Below are positions 21,914-34,700 of a stretch of 45,089 nucleotides of DNA, piece after piece. The stretch is taken from assembly GCA_008931825.1 (NCBI GenBank), contig QXVZ01014274.1, positions 1-45,089 on the forward strand, read 5' to 3'. The translations under genes were made by a program, and so were the position numbers. Each line of letters begins with the position of its first letter. Position 1 is the stretch's first letter. Source of the DNA: Phallusia fumigata. Lineage: Eukaryota > Chordata > Ascidiacea > Phlebobranchia > Ascidiidae. The notes beneath the pieces are model-generated. The model searched no databases. It saw only the letters and a list, made by a program, of their open reading frames with translations, and was not told the DNA's origin.

Positions 21914-24900
21914 CTGGAAACAAAAAATAATGGTTTCATTTAGGGCGGTACCAAAAACAGTACATCTGCATGAGTTTTTAACCTTGTGCAAGATAATTTT
22001 ACAAAGCGGCAACATTTTTGTAGTTTGATTACGAAACAAATATGTCAATTAACGAGTAACATACTGATGTGATTTACTGCATTTTTCTGCGATTCCCGTC
22101 GTTGTAGCTATCGAATTGATACAATAAGGCCCGGGGTATTAGCTTGCATGGGGATCAAAAGGTTTTCAAGCCCTGGCGGTTTAGGTCACGTTGTAAAGCC
22201 GACTAAGCAACCAAACCGTTTACAAAAAAATACCGTGGTTAGGTTTTGCCAACGAACGTGGGGGGGAAGGGTGTTTGCGTTCTGCTGCCAAAGCGAGAAT
22301 GAAAACAACCAGCCGAGAACGCGCGAGGTGGCCAGCGATCTAGTCGCTCGGCATTGACCCGGCCAGCACACAAAACAGAACCCGATCCCATGGCCTGTGG
22401 TGGGCTGCCGAATGTCGGCGTTTATCAGGCAACCGTGCTTGTTCGCAGTTTTCAAAACAACGCGGCGAGGAGCAAGATAAGCGTGATTGATGGAAAGTTT
22501 ACACGACGGCGGTCGCACACTCGGGAGGCATATGGCGAAATGCAAACCCGAGAATGTATCTTAAACGCTGCTGGTCTCTTAAAACCCAAAACGGTGGTGT
22601 TAATTTCGTAATACACTTTCGCCATTTACACAACTGCACACCAACATTTTCAGCGCATCGCTATGTGCATTTGAGACGTTAACAAGCTTTCAGAGACAGC
22701 ATGAAAACACGGTGCGTTTACTCTTTTGATGAAACGCGATATTCGGCGACTGCACACAAGCAAACAAAGAAGGGCACGGACCCCCTAGCGCGGTGCCAAG
22801 GCCAGGCGACCTTGCAGTGGAAACGCTAAACACTTGCGACTCGTCGAACAAAACTAAAGTTTGCAAATGAAGCGACAATGTGTTGATGGCAAACACAGGC
22901 TTGCACGTTTGCGCCGCTGGTGCCCGTGCACATCGGTCAGGAAGTCACTGAGCTACTTAACCTTGACAACCAGACAGTGACAAGTGACGAGAAGGCTTTC
23001 CCTGTTGGAGAAAGGGGGACGACTGGGCGGGCGCGCATAACAGTTGGTCTTCTCACGTGCTCCACCAAACCTTTAGGCTTAAGGGGTGTGTAGGTCAATT
23101 TTCTCGCAATTCAGTTTGGCGGCCATTTTGTCCAAAAAGGTGTGAATCGCAATGGTTTTCTACTTCTGATGTAAACCTCTCTGCATCGGCTTGAGGATAA
23201 AAAAACCTTCAGTTTGGCTCAGACAATTTCACGATTTTTGCAAGAAGAAATTTCAAGAAGTTGGGGGTCCAAATGAGTCCTTAACACTTCATCCTTGCAA
23301 ATATATTTACCAACGGTAAGCACATGACAAAGAAGAACACAGCAACAAAGAAGAGAACACAGACCCCAAAAACAGTAATCGCGGAAGTAGATCCAAATCT
23401 AGGGTTTTCCGCTCTAAAGTTGAATGATTTTCGCAGGCACGCGACAAACGTACGGCGCAAGGGGCCCCAGTTGAACCAAGATTAGTGAAGAAATGCCCTA
23501 AATCGCGCCGCGAGCCGCTTGCGGGCGCCGGTCGGAGGGGGGGGACTTTTTACAGGCGATCGCGCGCAAAGAATGTTCGACGATTTTGCGGACGGGAAAG
23601 GCTTCTTCCCTCCCGCGTTTCTAAATGTTGGCGAGGTTTATCAGCACTTCGATCGTTCACGCGGAGTACGCTTACTTGACAGGGGCTCGTGCACCACGTC
23701 AAGCCAGATTTACCTCACTCGGGTTCACAAATCAACAACCCAAGCAGGGATTAGGGGGCATAAAAGCTGCTATTAGCGGTCACCGCGCTACTTTTATATG
23801 TCCATCTGCGCTGAACGCAGGGACTTCGCTTTTATCTTTTTTGCGCTAGAAGTAATTAGAAGGGATGTGTAGCAGATAATTGCAGTAATTGGGATGGCAG
23901 TCTGGACATTGTCCGCGCTCCCCATGGCCTTGCGTCGCCTGCTGGTTCGTCCCGCGGCGGAATGCCTGGAATGCCCGGCCGCTGGGAAATGAGAAGGAAA
24001 CCGACGAAAGGGCCGGGGGCCCAGCATAAAACTGCAGAAAATTAGTCCGGAAACCCAGTGGCCTAAACCCCACACTTGTCACGCCATAAAATAACATCGT
24101 GTTATCTTTGAAAGGCCGAGACACGAGAGCAATCGGACATGACTGTGTTTGTGTAGGAGGGTCGATGTGTTGGTTATCTCTGAGCACGCGCGAGATGTCG
24201 TCGGTCAATACGAAATGGCAATCTCAGCCTGGTTATCGAGACAAGCGGGCTGTTAATAGGCGCGCAATACCGAACCAATGGCACCCGCGACACGAGCTTG
24301 ACCTCGCTTAAGCTAGAACAATGACGTAGTTATGACAGTGACATCAAGGTCACTGTTTGAGCTAAATCTGTCCCTCAAGGCATATAGCTGTATGAAATAT
24401 CACCCACCCAATGCCCATAGTGGAAACAGGTATGCCGCCTGTAACATATTAACTAATTGTTTTGCAAGCGTGGGACGATCCAGCGTTAGTCATAACGCGG
24501 GCGATTCCCAGACCAGGCCCAAATTCGATCGGGCGACGCTGGATAAAGTTTTAAACCCGGTTTCGATTTCACAGAGCAGTGTCTCTGGGAACAAGGGGCA
24601 GCAGTGTTGTTAACAGCTGTAGTGCAACGAAACGGCGTTGTCTTTCGCATATTTTCGCATGAATGAAAAGCCGCGATCTTACGTGACAAAAGACCAGTCC
24701 GCTGGCTTTGTTTTCTGTTGTGTCAGTGTAAAGATAAATGCTACATACTTGTTTGGCAGTTTACCAACGTTACGTATATTGCGCAAGTGGGTCCTTCCAC
24801 TGGCAACTTCTCTTGATAGTTCCGTAGCCAAAAACAGGAAAAACTTTCGGCGCGAATTTATTGTTTGCCCCGGCGCAAAGTTGACTTTGAGTAGCAACAG

Positions 24901-27900
24901 CCACGACTGCGGTTGTAACATGATCTCGGGGAGAAACGGACGGGGTTCAACATAACCACACTGTGTTTGTTTCTCCGCCGAGCGCGAATGACGAAGCGGC
25001 CGACGCGGGTTAACAACATCAAAATGCCGCCGCATCTCGGCGGCTAATGCGTGTTTACCATGCAGTGTAAAGTGACAGAACAGAACGGGCGACGCGAGGA
25101 AACGCAGGGTGCCGTGCCTCGCATTTTTCGACATGGATCAAAATCATGCGCACCCGGCGGGCCGCGACGAGTCGAGTGGACCATGTTTGGTGCCGACCAA
25201 ACAGCTCGATATAAGGGCTTCTAAGTATTCCAGATACCATGAGGCCTGTTTCACATCGTCGTGGGTGACCCGGACGACGCTCGTTCATCGACGCTTAAAC
25301 GGGTGTCATTAAAAATCCTCAAGGATAACCCCGACGAGGTTTCAACGCCAAATCGGCCCAACCCAACGCTAGAAGCGCGGTGTATCAACACCTACATCAC
25401 TTCAAAGCAAGCGCATAAGAGGTGGGTGCGCGCATTCCTTTAGACCGGGTTCGCGAGTCGGGATACCACTGCGTTACGTAACGAAAATCTATCTCAACTG
25501 TGATGCACGTGGCTCCCTAAAACAGTAAATATATAGGAATTATTGCGTGTAACTTGCCGAAAAAGTAAAAAAAGGTTGCTGATGTTCGAGAAAGGCACAC
25601 ACACAAATACGACGAAAGTAATTTCTGTGCTTCCTGCGCCGGGCTTGGATACCATTACTCAAATGAGCAGAACAATGAGGGTTTTCCTTAGGTGAGTCAC
25701 CACCAACTACACAATGTGTTTCGGTGAGTAACTTTGAATCGACTTCTGGAAAAGACCGGTCACGAAGGAATACAAAAACGCTAGGGGACTTTGCTGCTCA
25801 CAACAAACAAAATCATACCGGTTGCCATTTTCGCTGTGTATAAAACAATTGATATACGGTGATGGCGTTGGACTCGTCCATACCCATACACAAGAGGCAG
25901 TTTGTCACGAGAAAACACGACAATCCAGCTCCAGCCTCGCGACACTGGCAATCGGCTCGTCGATTTCCGGCTCTTTAGGCTGGAAGGCGACGCGTTGATT
26001 GGATGAGGTGCCCCCGAGTGCGTCATCACGCCAGCCATGTTACGTTCAAGTGTGCACACGTGCCGAGTCGCGGTCCCTTAAAGCAATGCAGGAAATTGCC
26101 ACACCACCGACAGCCATCGATTGCCAACCGTTAACATGCGGCTCGAGCCCGAGCAAATAAAGCTTCCGTCTTGACGCCTGGCAGGGTTGGACCGAATGCA
26201 TGTCCTTTCACTGAATGCGGCCTCCCCTGGCATGTATGGGAAGCGCGGACTGCGTCAGTGATGATATCAGCGCGCGCGCGCCTAAAGTTTAAACTTTAAA
26301 GATTGCACTGCAGCTTGGCGCGTTTGCGAGTGTACCGTGCTCGTTAGCCACCCACGCTGAAGGTCATCACCAACGAGGGTTGAGTGATCAACACATTTTG
26401 CCTCTGGGTTCTTCGGTGGGCCACTTTCACTATACCACGACGAAAAAGTGTAATAAGAAGAACTTCACGCAAACCAATATCTCAACAAAAATAGGCTGGA
26501 TTATGTTCAGTCGAGTCTGCGTTTAAACTACGTGTTATGTTAGCGTCCATCTTTTTCGTGCAAAGAAAAACAAAATGTCAAAACAGGAAACGTGACGACA
26601 TGCGGCGTACACGACATATCCCCGCGATGGCGGATGTGTTTTCCATCGGTGTGGAGCTTTTTATGCCTATTCCACAATCAGAGCATCCTTCCAATAACAT
26701 TCACAGCTGGGGAGTGTGGCTTTCAGCGCCCCACAATAGATTAGCTATGGCCCGAATCCATTCAAGCACTCGGAAGCCGCTACAAGATCGTTCGCTTTTG
26801 TGTGCGGGCGTCCTGAAGACAGAATAACGTTTCGCCCCGACACAGGGCTTTTGTTCGTGGTTACGGGATTGTTAGGCGCTCGACGGTGTCCAGGCGCGGC
26901 CTCAATTGAAAGTGTACACCTTCGATACCGGGCAAGGGTATTTATTATGGCTTTTGCGTGAGCTTCCGGTGCGTGGTCGAGGCCTATGTGAACTGAAACC
27001 CGAAGCCGCGTCACGCCTCGTGCGAACGGGATCATAGCGTGGGAATGGCCGTTTTGCGCATTGCCCGACGAAGATCGGGTAGAATGGCCGGAGAATGCGC
27101 GGCACGTATCTCGATCGGAAATCGCCAGGCACGTCAAAAATGACACACTCCCGCACATACAATTGGCAGCGCACGTTCGCTTGTGTGGTGCACGCTGAAT
27201 TCGCACGCCGATAATGTAGTGGTCCAAGCGTTTAAGACAATAGGCATTCCGATTCTTTCAATGGATGCCGGCATTGGTTGTTATGGTGGCCGGCAATCGT
27301 TGGACATCCTATCAAAAACGGTCAATACTTTGTTGGTTGTTACTCGCTTGTGTGGCATCATCGCGTCATCTGCACAGCCGATAGGCCAGCAACTGTGGGA
27401 ATCAGGCAAGGAAGTGTTAACATCGCCCGCGCTGCTGTCAATCTTAAACGCGCTGTTTCGCTTTGCGTGGGTCTGGCTCCAGAAACGCCAAGAAAAGTTT
27501 TCCACGTCCTGGGAAAAGCAAACTCAAATCCGCAACAATAGCTGGCATCAAGCAGAACCGCCCAAAGGCGCGTAGCATCAAATATTAACCGACAGGCACT
27601 GAAATGGCGCTTTGGGCATATCGACAACTCTTTGTCGGGCGAACGGCTCGCGGTCTCTTCGCAGTATTGTTTGTGTGTGTTTGTCCTTGAGCAGATTGAG
27701 GCGGGTCAAGCACTTTGTGGGATCTAAAACACGAAAGTGAACAGCTCGGCGGTTTGGCGCAGAGGCCCGGGGCAATGCCTCGAAATCACTATCGCTGCGG
27801 CGGCGAGAAATGGACACATCGGATACCCCGTTGTACTCACTACGCGTTAACTCAGCCTGTGGGATTGAGCGAAAAGAAATGACGGCGCAGGTTGGATGCG

Positions 27901-28068
27901 TGCACGCACACACACGTACCAACTACGGGTGGAGATAATGGACAAATATTTTTCTACGAGTGGGGCTGCCGGGTAGTTCGTTTCGAGCTGTGACTTGTCT
28001 TATCGCTGCAATTCGCTTCTCTTCTCCGCGGCCGCGAAACAGATAAGCAGTTTACCGTGCAGCGCGTG

Positions 28069-28080
28069 TGCGCATGCGCA
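28069..28080. promoter_or_regulatory. NRF1-type palindrome TGCGCATGCGCA
   Basis: The 12-mer is a perfect match to the palindromic NRF1 consensus (YGCGCAYGCGCR), in a CpG-rich stretch with GCGCGCGCC just downstream. Such sites usually sit near the start of CpG-type promoters. It is about 6.2 kb upstream of the first placed RBPJ exon and could mark an RBPJ promoter. Promoter identity is inferred. Confidence 0.5.
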
Positions 28081-28216
28081 AAACGCGCGCGCCAACAGGG
28101 GAGAGAAACAGGCGGCGCTCCGAAAGAACTCTATCAGCACGTCTGGGCGAGAAAAGATAAACGCCTCTTGCCGGGAGAAAGAAAGAAACAAGCACACGGC
28201 TCCGCAAAGCGTCGGG

Positions 28217-28352
28217 TTCCCACAAGACCGTCTCTTGCCGCGCTTCGGCTGCTAATAATAGCGAACGGGCAAACAGTGCGACTGCTTCCACGCGGTGGGA
28301 AAACGGTTCTTCTTTTTCCCACGATGTGACTTTGCGCCTATTATTTCCCACC
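28217..28352. promoter_or_regulatory. Cluster of four CSL (Su(H)) motif cores, including a head-to-head pair
   Basis: Within 136 bp lie TTCCCACA (28217-28224), GGTGGGAA (28294-28301), TTCCCACG (28316-28323) and TTCCCACC (28345-28352). The first and third are perfect YGTGRGAA on the minus strand; the other two keep GTGGGAA but have G at the first position. The pair at 28294-28323 faces head-to-head with a 14-bp spacer, close to the 15-17 bp of Su(H) paired sites that load Notch dimers. Confidence 0.5.
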
Positions 28353-28560
28353 GTTCGCAATGCAGAGGCGGCGCAGTCGAGTCGATCGCCGCGCCAAGGC
28401 CGAAAACAAGGCGATCGCGGTTTCTGTTGGCGCTTTAGTAAAATGCGAGTTATAGGATTTTGCGTGATTAGTTTTACCTCAAACAGAACATACACGAATA
28501 TGCTCATGTCCAAACATGTTGTTCGGGAAGAATTGTTTTCCTGAACAACCAAATTTTACG

Positions 28561-31360
28561 ACCTTGTGAGGAACGGTTTTACATTAATAAGGCTATCTCA
28601 CCTTACCCCCAAAACTGTGCGCACAGTCCAAAACAGATGAGTGTAATTGCTTTCATAATTACCTAATTGGCGATTACATAGCAACGTATCCTGTGCGTAA
28701 TTGGCGACTTTTGGTTTCAGGGCATTTAGACCTCGTTCAAATGTTGTTCGCTGGAGTTCATAGGAATCATGTGTACACGATAAGAAACTTGACATGATTA
28801 AATATTTAATCACCCAAGCAAGTCAAAATATTGAAACCTCGATCTGGGCGAGCGCAACGGCAAGTGGAGCAGTTTATCGGCGCCATGTTTTCGTCAGCTT
28901 TGCTCGGTTGATTTTTCCCACAATTCTTAGAGATAGCGAGGATCAACAACCGTCGCCAAAATGGGCCCTTGGCGGATGATTGAATTAAATACGGCATAAA
29001 ATGATGCGCTAATGTCACAGACAGAGTGGGGAACTTGGATTGCAGTTGATGGTAGCGAGGCAACAATTGATGTCGATATAAGCCAATGATCCAGTGAACA
29101 ATAATGTCGCATCGTAAACGAGCCAAGCGCCGTGGGAATGAGAGTTTTCTCTCACGACACACAACGAGTCGCTATTTGAGATGTATTGACAAGGATGCAG
29201 AGCACTTTTGATTTTAAAGTTTGTTCACTTGATGGCATCAAAAACACACCACTACCGCAGGCAAAATGTCAGCTCAATCTGCTTTGTCGAGACAAACCGC
29301 ACTTTAAATAATTAATATTGTATTCATGGTCGGCCTACAGATGTACAGCCCAATGTGATACTGGGAAATATTTTTAGCTGCAATTTAGCAACAATAACAC
29401 ATTAGTGATCCCCATAGTGTCAACTCAAATACAGAAACTATTTTTGTCACCATATGAGTATTACTTGACAGTACAGAACTGACCGAGCCTTTAACTTAAG
29501 ACCTCGTTAAGATCCAAAATGTAAAATCTAAAATGCCGGTTCGAATTTTTTGACCAACATTTGTTTTGTGAAGATTTAGTCAAATACAGTTGTCACAAAA
29601 AGCAAACATACCAAATCAAACATCTAACCTGTACTGAGATGAAGGCGAGGTCAAGTTGGTTACCCCATTTACATCCTGACTTGTGGTTGCAGCCACATTT
29701 TCATGATGATGTCCAGTCACAGCATGAGAAGTTGCAATTTGGTTGTACATGATTTAGAGGCAGCACTACAGTTGATTTGAAGGTAAACAGTTTATCACAA
29801 GTACTCCAATTTGCCAAATACTGGCTGATCCATTGAAACTACTCCACTGGCAAAAGCCTACAGTTCAAAATTAGACTGAGTGAAGTTTAGATTTAATTTC
29901 ATATCAGCACGGCACTCACAGTTTATGGAGACAAAAGTACATATTTAAATTTAATTCTTATAAATTATTACAACTGATATACAATGTCCCAAGACCTGTA
30001 ATATAAAGTAGTTGCAAATTTGTTTGTTTTTTTCATCAAAGCAAAGTGTAATTGCAAATGTAGGAGTTACCTACACAAGCAAGTGGTAACAGTAAGCTAA
30101 TCGGCCTGTATTATAGCCTATCATAAAACAAAACGGCTTTTTGGTACTTGTGCCTAACATTTCCATTTATTGTCCTGTGTGAACCTCACAAAAAATTTAA
30201 ATAGAACTTACATTTCTTGTCTTTCTTCACCATTTCTCAAACAAATCACACACACAACTTTTGCTTTCACTGGGGCGTCTGCTGTACGACTGTACAAACA
30301 TAAGGCTGTTGCCGTATCAAAAGCGCAATGTTACTTGCTGACAAACTTTCTATTGGAACAATTAATTGTATTGTAAAACTAAACTGTTTATATTCTAGTC
30401 TTTGTTTAAAACTGAAAATTGCCCACAAACGTAGTTAAATCGCGCAGATACTTCTGGCACATCACTCAACAATAGGCGACACTCTTTCCAGACGAAACTA
30501 GGCAACCAGCACTTCAAAGCTTGCTGCCTGTCGAACGGGTCCCGACTGCTGGGATGCCTGTGAACCAACTTTCTCACCGTCGTGGCTCCCTCTCTGCGAA
30601 AGCGCATAAACAACTATGAACCGCAAGTTCACAGCTCCATCTACCGACGAACGCTAAAATAAGACGACCACAACTGAATGCTTGAAGTTGCGACACATTA
30701 AATACCAACCATAAAGTTTTTGTAGGCATTTCTAAGCAATGGTGATTGGTTTGTCGTGATAATCGAACAATAAAAATAGTATGAGTTACATTGCGTAATA
30801 CGATGTACATAATTTCTGTTTGTTGCTGCATAGATACTACATAGACGTATCTATGGTTGCTGAACATAAGTGTTTGATTTGAGTTGAGTTTATTTCGCAT
30901 GTTGATAGAAAACATAGTTTAGGGTCACACTTTGGATTATGACATATTGGCTTTAATGATCTTGAAACCTTTAATTGTAATTACTACTGTCACTCTAAAA
31001 AGTGGTATCCAAAAAACTGTTGATAAGAATGTTAGATGTGTAATCCATCATTGCAAAATTTGCCAGTGACTGTTAACAAAAAAACGCTATTCGTACTAAT
31101 CTGTTTCTTTGTTTAACTCCAAGTCCAAACACAGTAAATCCCAACAGAAGTCAAAAGTCCCCCACACTAGTTTTAATGGATTTGCGCCACTGACTCCACA
31201 ACTTCCAATCACTGTAGCTAAGGGTTTTTTAGTCACATTGTTATGAGTTGCTTGGTTATACCAGAGACTACTAAACATTTAATAGTCTCTGGTTATACAG
31301 TAGTTGTATTTGCTGAAAAAACTGTTTACACCACATTGGCATTTAATTTCATCTACAGGA
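28561..31360. other. AT-rich spacer between the RBPJ 5' flank and the ZFAND2 3' end
   Basis: No gene could be supported. One perfect CSL octamer (CGTGGGAA) lies at 29131-29138. A minus-strand frame at 30395-30613 is open for about 70 codons from an ATG but matches nothing I recognise. A perfect 10-bp-arm inverted repeat lies at 31261-31292. Confidence 0.5.
31261..31292. repeat. Perfect inverted repeat, 10-bp arms
   Basis: CCAGAGACTA at 31261-31270 is the exact reverse complement of TAGTCTCTGG at 31283-31292, with a 12-base loop. The word ggttata occurs on both sides. It may be the core of a small foldback element; nothing more can be said. Confidence 0.4.
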
Positions 31361-31361
31361 G

Positions 31362-31367
31362 TTTATT
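31362..31367 (-). terminator. Possible polyadenylation signal of ZFAND2
   Basis: Minus-strand AATAAA, the first canonical hexamer found downstream of the ZFAND2 stop at 31701, about 335 bases away. A variant AGTAAA lies closer, near 31502. Confidence 0.4.
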
Positions 31368-31700
31368 GCGATGTTACACAGGGTAGCAAATGTACCACAT
31401 TGCACGTTAAACAATAAGAGTTGCATTAAAAGACCAACAAGCATGCAAAGGTCAATAAAAATACGTACAACGCTTCATTACACGTACTGAATTCAATAAA
31501 ATTTTACTAACAAACTACTCTAGTTGTGCAAGAAGGTGCCAAAACTACAAGGATCTTACACCTAACATTTATCTGGCAACAAGATTGCTACAAATGTTGT
31601 AAATATGTTTAGACACCACAATCAACAACAATAATTACATCTTTTAAGGATGGACAAATACTAGTGAGAATGTGTAAAATAACGCTAAAAAACAAATTCA

Positions 31701-34700
31701 TCATGAAACATGGCAACTTGAACCAGAAGAGGAGGATTGGTTTTGATTTTGTTGCTGTCTTCTTCTTCTGCGTTGTTCTTCCTCCTCTGCCTGCAGTTGG
31801 CGTGCAAGTGCAAGATCCTTTTCCTCTTGGGTCATACTTTACAATAATAGGAGTGTTTTCAGGGAGTATAACAGAACAACTGTGTTGCTACACAAAAGCA
31901 ATACTTGCTTTTTCGAAAACAAATCTTTTAGAATGTCAATATTAAGTAAAACTGACTAACTGAAAAAAATGTATAGTTTGCTGTTTCAAAGACACATGGT
32001 TTTAAGAGCAAATGAGGCAAGTGTGCACAAACTGTTACCATTTGCTTGTAGCACTTTTCTTCAGTTAATTACATTACAATGCCAAACTTTTTTAGAAAAT
32101 GATTTGACTCTGTTTTCAGAAAACAAAGTGTATTCAAACTTCCTAATTTGGAGTAAGTTATGCTTAAAGTGCATAGAAAATAGAAAAACAAGTTCCAATC
32201 TGTGGTCGTGTAAACAAAACTTGATTTCAGCTATGTTTTTAACACTGACACAATGTTTGTAATTAGCATTGGTTTTGCATATTTAATGCCTTACACCACA
32301 CATACATGTTTGTCTGACATTTTAAAGGACTACTGGGTTGTATGCAATGTAGCTAATGACTTACGGCTTGCTTTCCTGCTGTGAGAGTTCGAGGGCCCTT
32401 GCAAGAGCTTCATCTTCACTCTACATAATGCGAGTTGTTAAATTTGTGGAAAAACAGATGCAGCGTAGAATTACACTAACAAATTAAAATACGAATTTGA
32501 TTTGGCACTTACCATGTTATTTTGAAGACTGTGTGCCATATTTTGTTGCCTTGATCTGCGTTCCCTTAGAAACAAGATAAAGACATGTTAAATTTAGTTG
32601 ATACATATACTCTACAGAATGGGATAGGACCCATAATACACAACAACCAATGAATTGTAAGCTTTGGCCATTTGTACTGTAATTTAATGCTAACAAAACT
32701 TGTTGATTTCCGCATTTCTGTAGTGTCACCAATGGTGAATGTACATGACAATCCAACTTTTTGGTTTTGAAAATTTAGAGTTAATTTCACTACTTACATG
32801 TCAAGATCTCTTCCAAGCCCATGTAGCATGGTTTGTTGTGGTGGGTTAGAGACAATTTTTGAGCTCTTATGTGACTTTGAGGTACTTTGTTTTGCTCTTT
32901 GTATTGCCGCAGCTCTGGAATGCATGAAATATCAAGTATGGTAATGGCTGCAACAGAAACAAAAGTTTCTTCACGGAAACAAACCAGAAAGTTTCAAATT
33001 TCAATGAAATGCTTGTCTTTTTTGCCTTGGTAAACCTTTTGTGAATATTAAACAATGCATGAAGTGGTGCCGCAAGTTTGGATGCACATCCCAATTTATA
33101 ATACAAAATAGCCTACAAATGGTAGATACATAGGTTATGACCAATAACCATAACTACATACCCTGCATTGGAAACTGCTCTACCAGATCCTTGAAAACCT
33201 TTGCAATCATGATCCTGTTGGTGTCGGTGTCGTAAACAAAAGTTTTGTCTACAGTTTGGGCAAATCACTGGCATCAATTCATGCTGCTTGCATTTGGAGA
33301 CAGAACATCGATTTGCATATGCCTAAAAGCAATATTTTAAGGCTGATAGTCAACATGAATATAAATTATCCAAAACTAAATTTGTGCAGTGATGAATGAA
33401 AAAAAGAGACAAACTTAGGTAAACTTAAAATAGGTTGGTTGTTTCGAAAATATTTGACTAAGAAACAGTACCCACAAGAACCACAAATGATTATTAAGTA
33501 TTTAAGTATTACCCATTAACATACAACCAAAATACATTCACTGTAAACCTTCAAAAAATATGATGAAAATATCTTCGCAAAAAAGCCTATTAGACATGTG
33601 GTTAAAATCAGTGTTGGCAAAATATCCTTGTAAGGCTCTGTGAAAATCCTAAACATCTGGAAAAAGCCTTGCAGCTTCTTTAACATTGAACCGGTTGCAG
33701 CAGAAACCAAGCCCAAACATGATGACATTAAGCCATTTTGGCTTGCCACCTGCCTAATTGGATTTCTTCTGATTAGTCTGACAGGTCTCCGGATCTGCCT
33801 TAATGGCAAAGCTACCCTTCTTATTCTCCCATCCATTGCAATAATACCATGTGTAGCTACTGAGTTCTGAACAGTGCAGTGATACACCATTCCCGGAAAA
33901 TTTTTACAATCAAGTATTTTCAAGGGTTATCACTGTTGTGGCGTAGCTTGTGAGTATTCACACACATAATCAATACCATAAGTGGGGTGTCATGACTCTC
34001 TAATATAATTTGAATGACATGGGCCCATGTATTTGTTTAACAAACCATTTTCACACGGGTAATTTGTTTTCCTTAGGGGTCAGCAAAAGATTTGAAATTT
34101 TATTATCATCAAAAACAATATACTTTTAAAAAATTACAGTTTTAGAAGACAAAATGAAAGAAATAAATCTTGTCTAATTTTTAAAAGTAGTTATAAACAA
34201 TCACTTATCATCACAAAAGAACAATGTGTGCTTTTGCATATTATACGTCAACCAACAGTACCAACTAATATTCTTTTGAACATCAACGTTCAAACATTTT
34301 GCATTAAAGCATAATTCTTTTATTTGCAAAAGCACAAACCTTTCGCTTCTTTTTGGCAGGATCAGATTGACAATCTCTGTCTATATGTTCTCCAACTTTT
34401 ATGTCAGGGGTTTCACCCCTTGGTACAGGCACTGGCTTTCCACACAAGGGGCACACTGGAACTTGGACATCTTTCTTGTATGCAGAATGACATTTGTGGT
34501 CTTCATATCGCATGTGATTTTTACTGCAGATAAGCATAGACACAGTTGTTAGACAAACAAAATTAGAACATTACGTTCTAATCACTTCAGAAAAAAATCA
34601 AATAAAGCTGCCATAAATATCTAGAACAGTGCTTTTCAACCGGGTGTATTGTACACCCCAGGGTGTACCAGAAATTTTAAAGGGTGTACCACTTTGATGG

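Larger units (their letters stand above)
21914..28560. promoter_or_regulatory. RBPJ 5' flank, GC-richer, no other gene recognised
   Basis: No exon with family similarity was found on either strand. By position this should hold the missing first RBPJ exon and its promoter or enhancers. CpG-containing words are frequent compared with the sequence right of 28.6 kb. It contains perfect CSL octamers at 23050-23057, 27038-27045, 27394-27401, 28217-28224 and 28316-28323, an NRF1-like palindrome at 28069-28080, an alternating CG run at 26271-26280, and a 16-bp perfect palindrome at 26283-26298. Many open frames here reflect high GC content. Confidence 0.5.

Noticed and set aside
22962-23038. Possible first coding exon of RBPJ (minus ATG at 23038, donor AG|gttaag, correct phase 2)
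   Set aside because: The phase fits exon 21875-21913, but chance alone gives one in three. The 25 residues do not resemble known RBPJ N-termini and the donor is weak.
26745-27227. 160-codon minus-strand open frame
   Set aside because: GC-rich region with several overlapping frames and no domain or splice context; treated as chance.
28052-28552. 166-codon minus-strand open frame over the CSL/NRF1 cluster
   Set aside because: Arg/Ala/Leu-rich composition typical of random frames in CpG-rich DNA; other frames are equally open.
28806-29162. Minus-strand ATGGCGCC start (MAPINCSTCRC...) as an RBPJ first exon
   Set aside because: The only nearby donor gives phase 1, while phase 2 is needed.
30395-30613. 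Minus-strand frame of about 70 codons (MRFRREGATT...)
   Set aside because: No similarity recognised and no supporting promoter or splice partner; phase does not match an RBPJ first exon.
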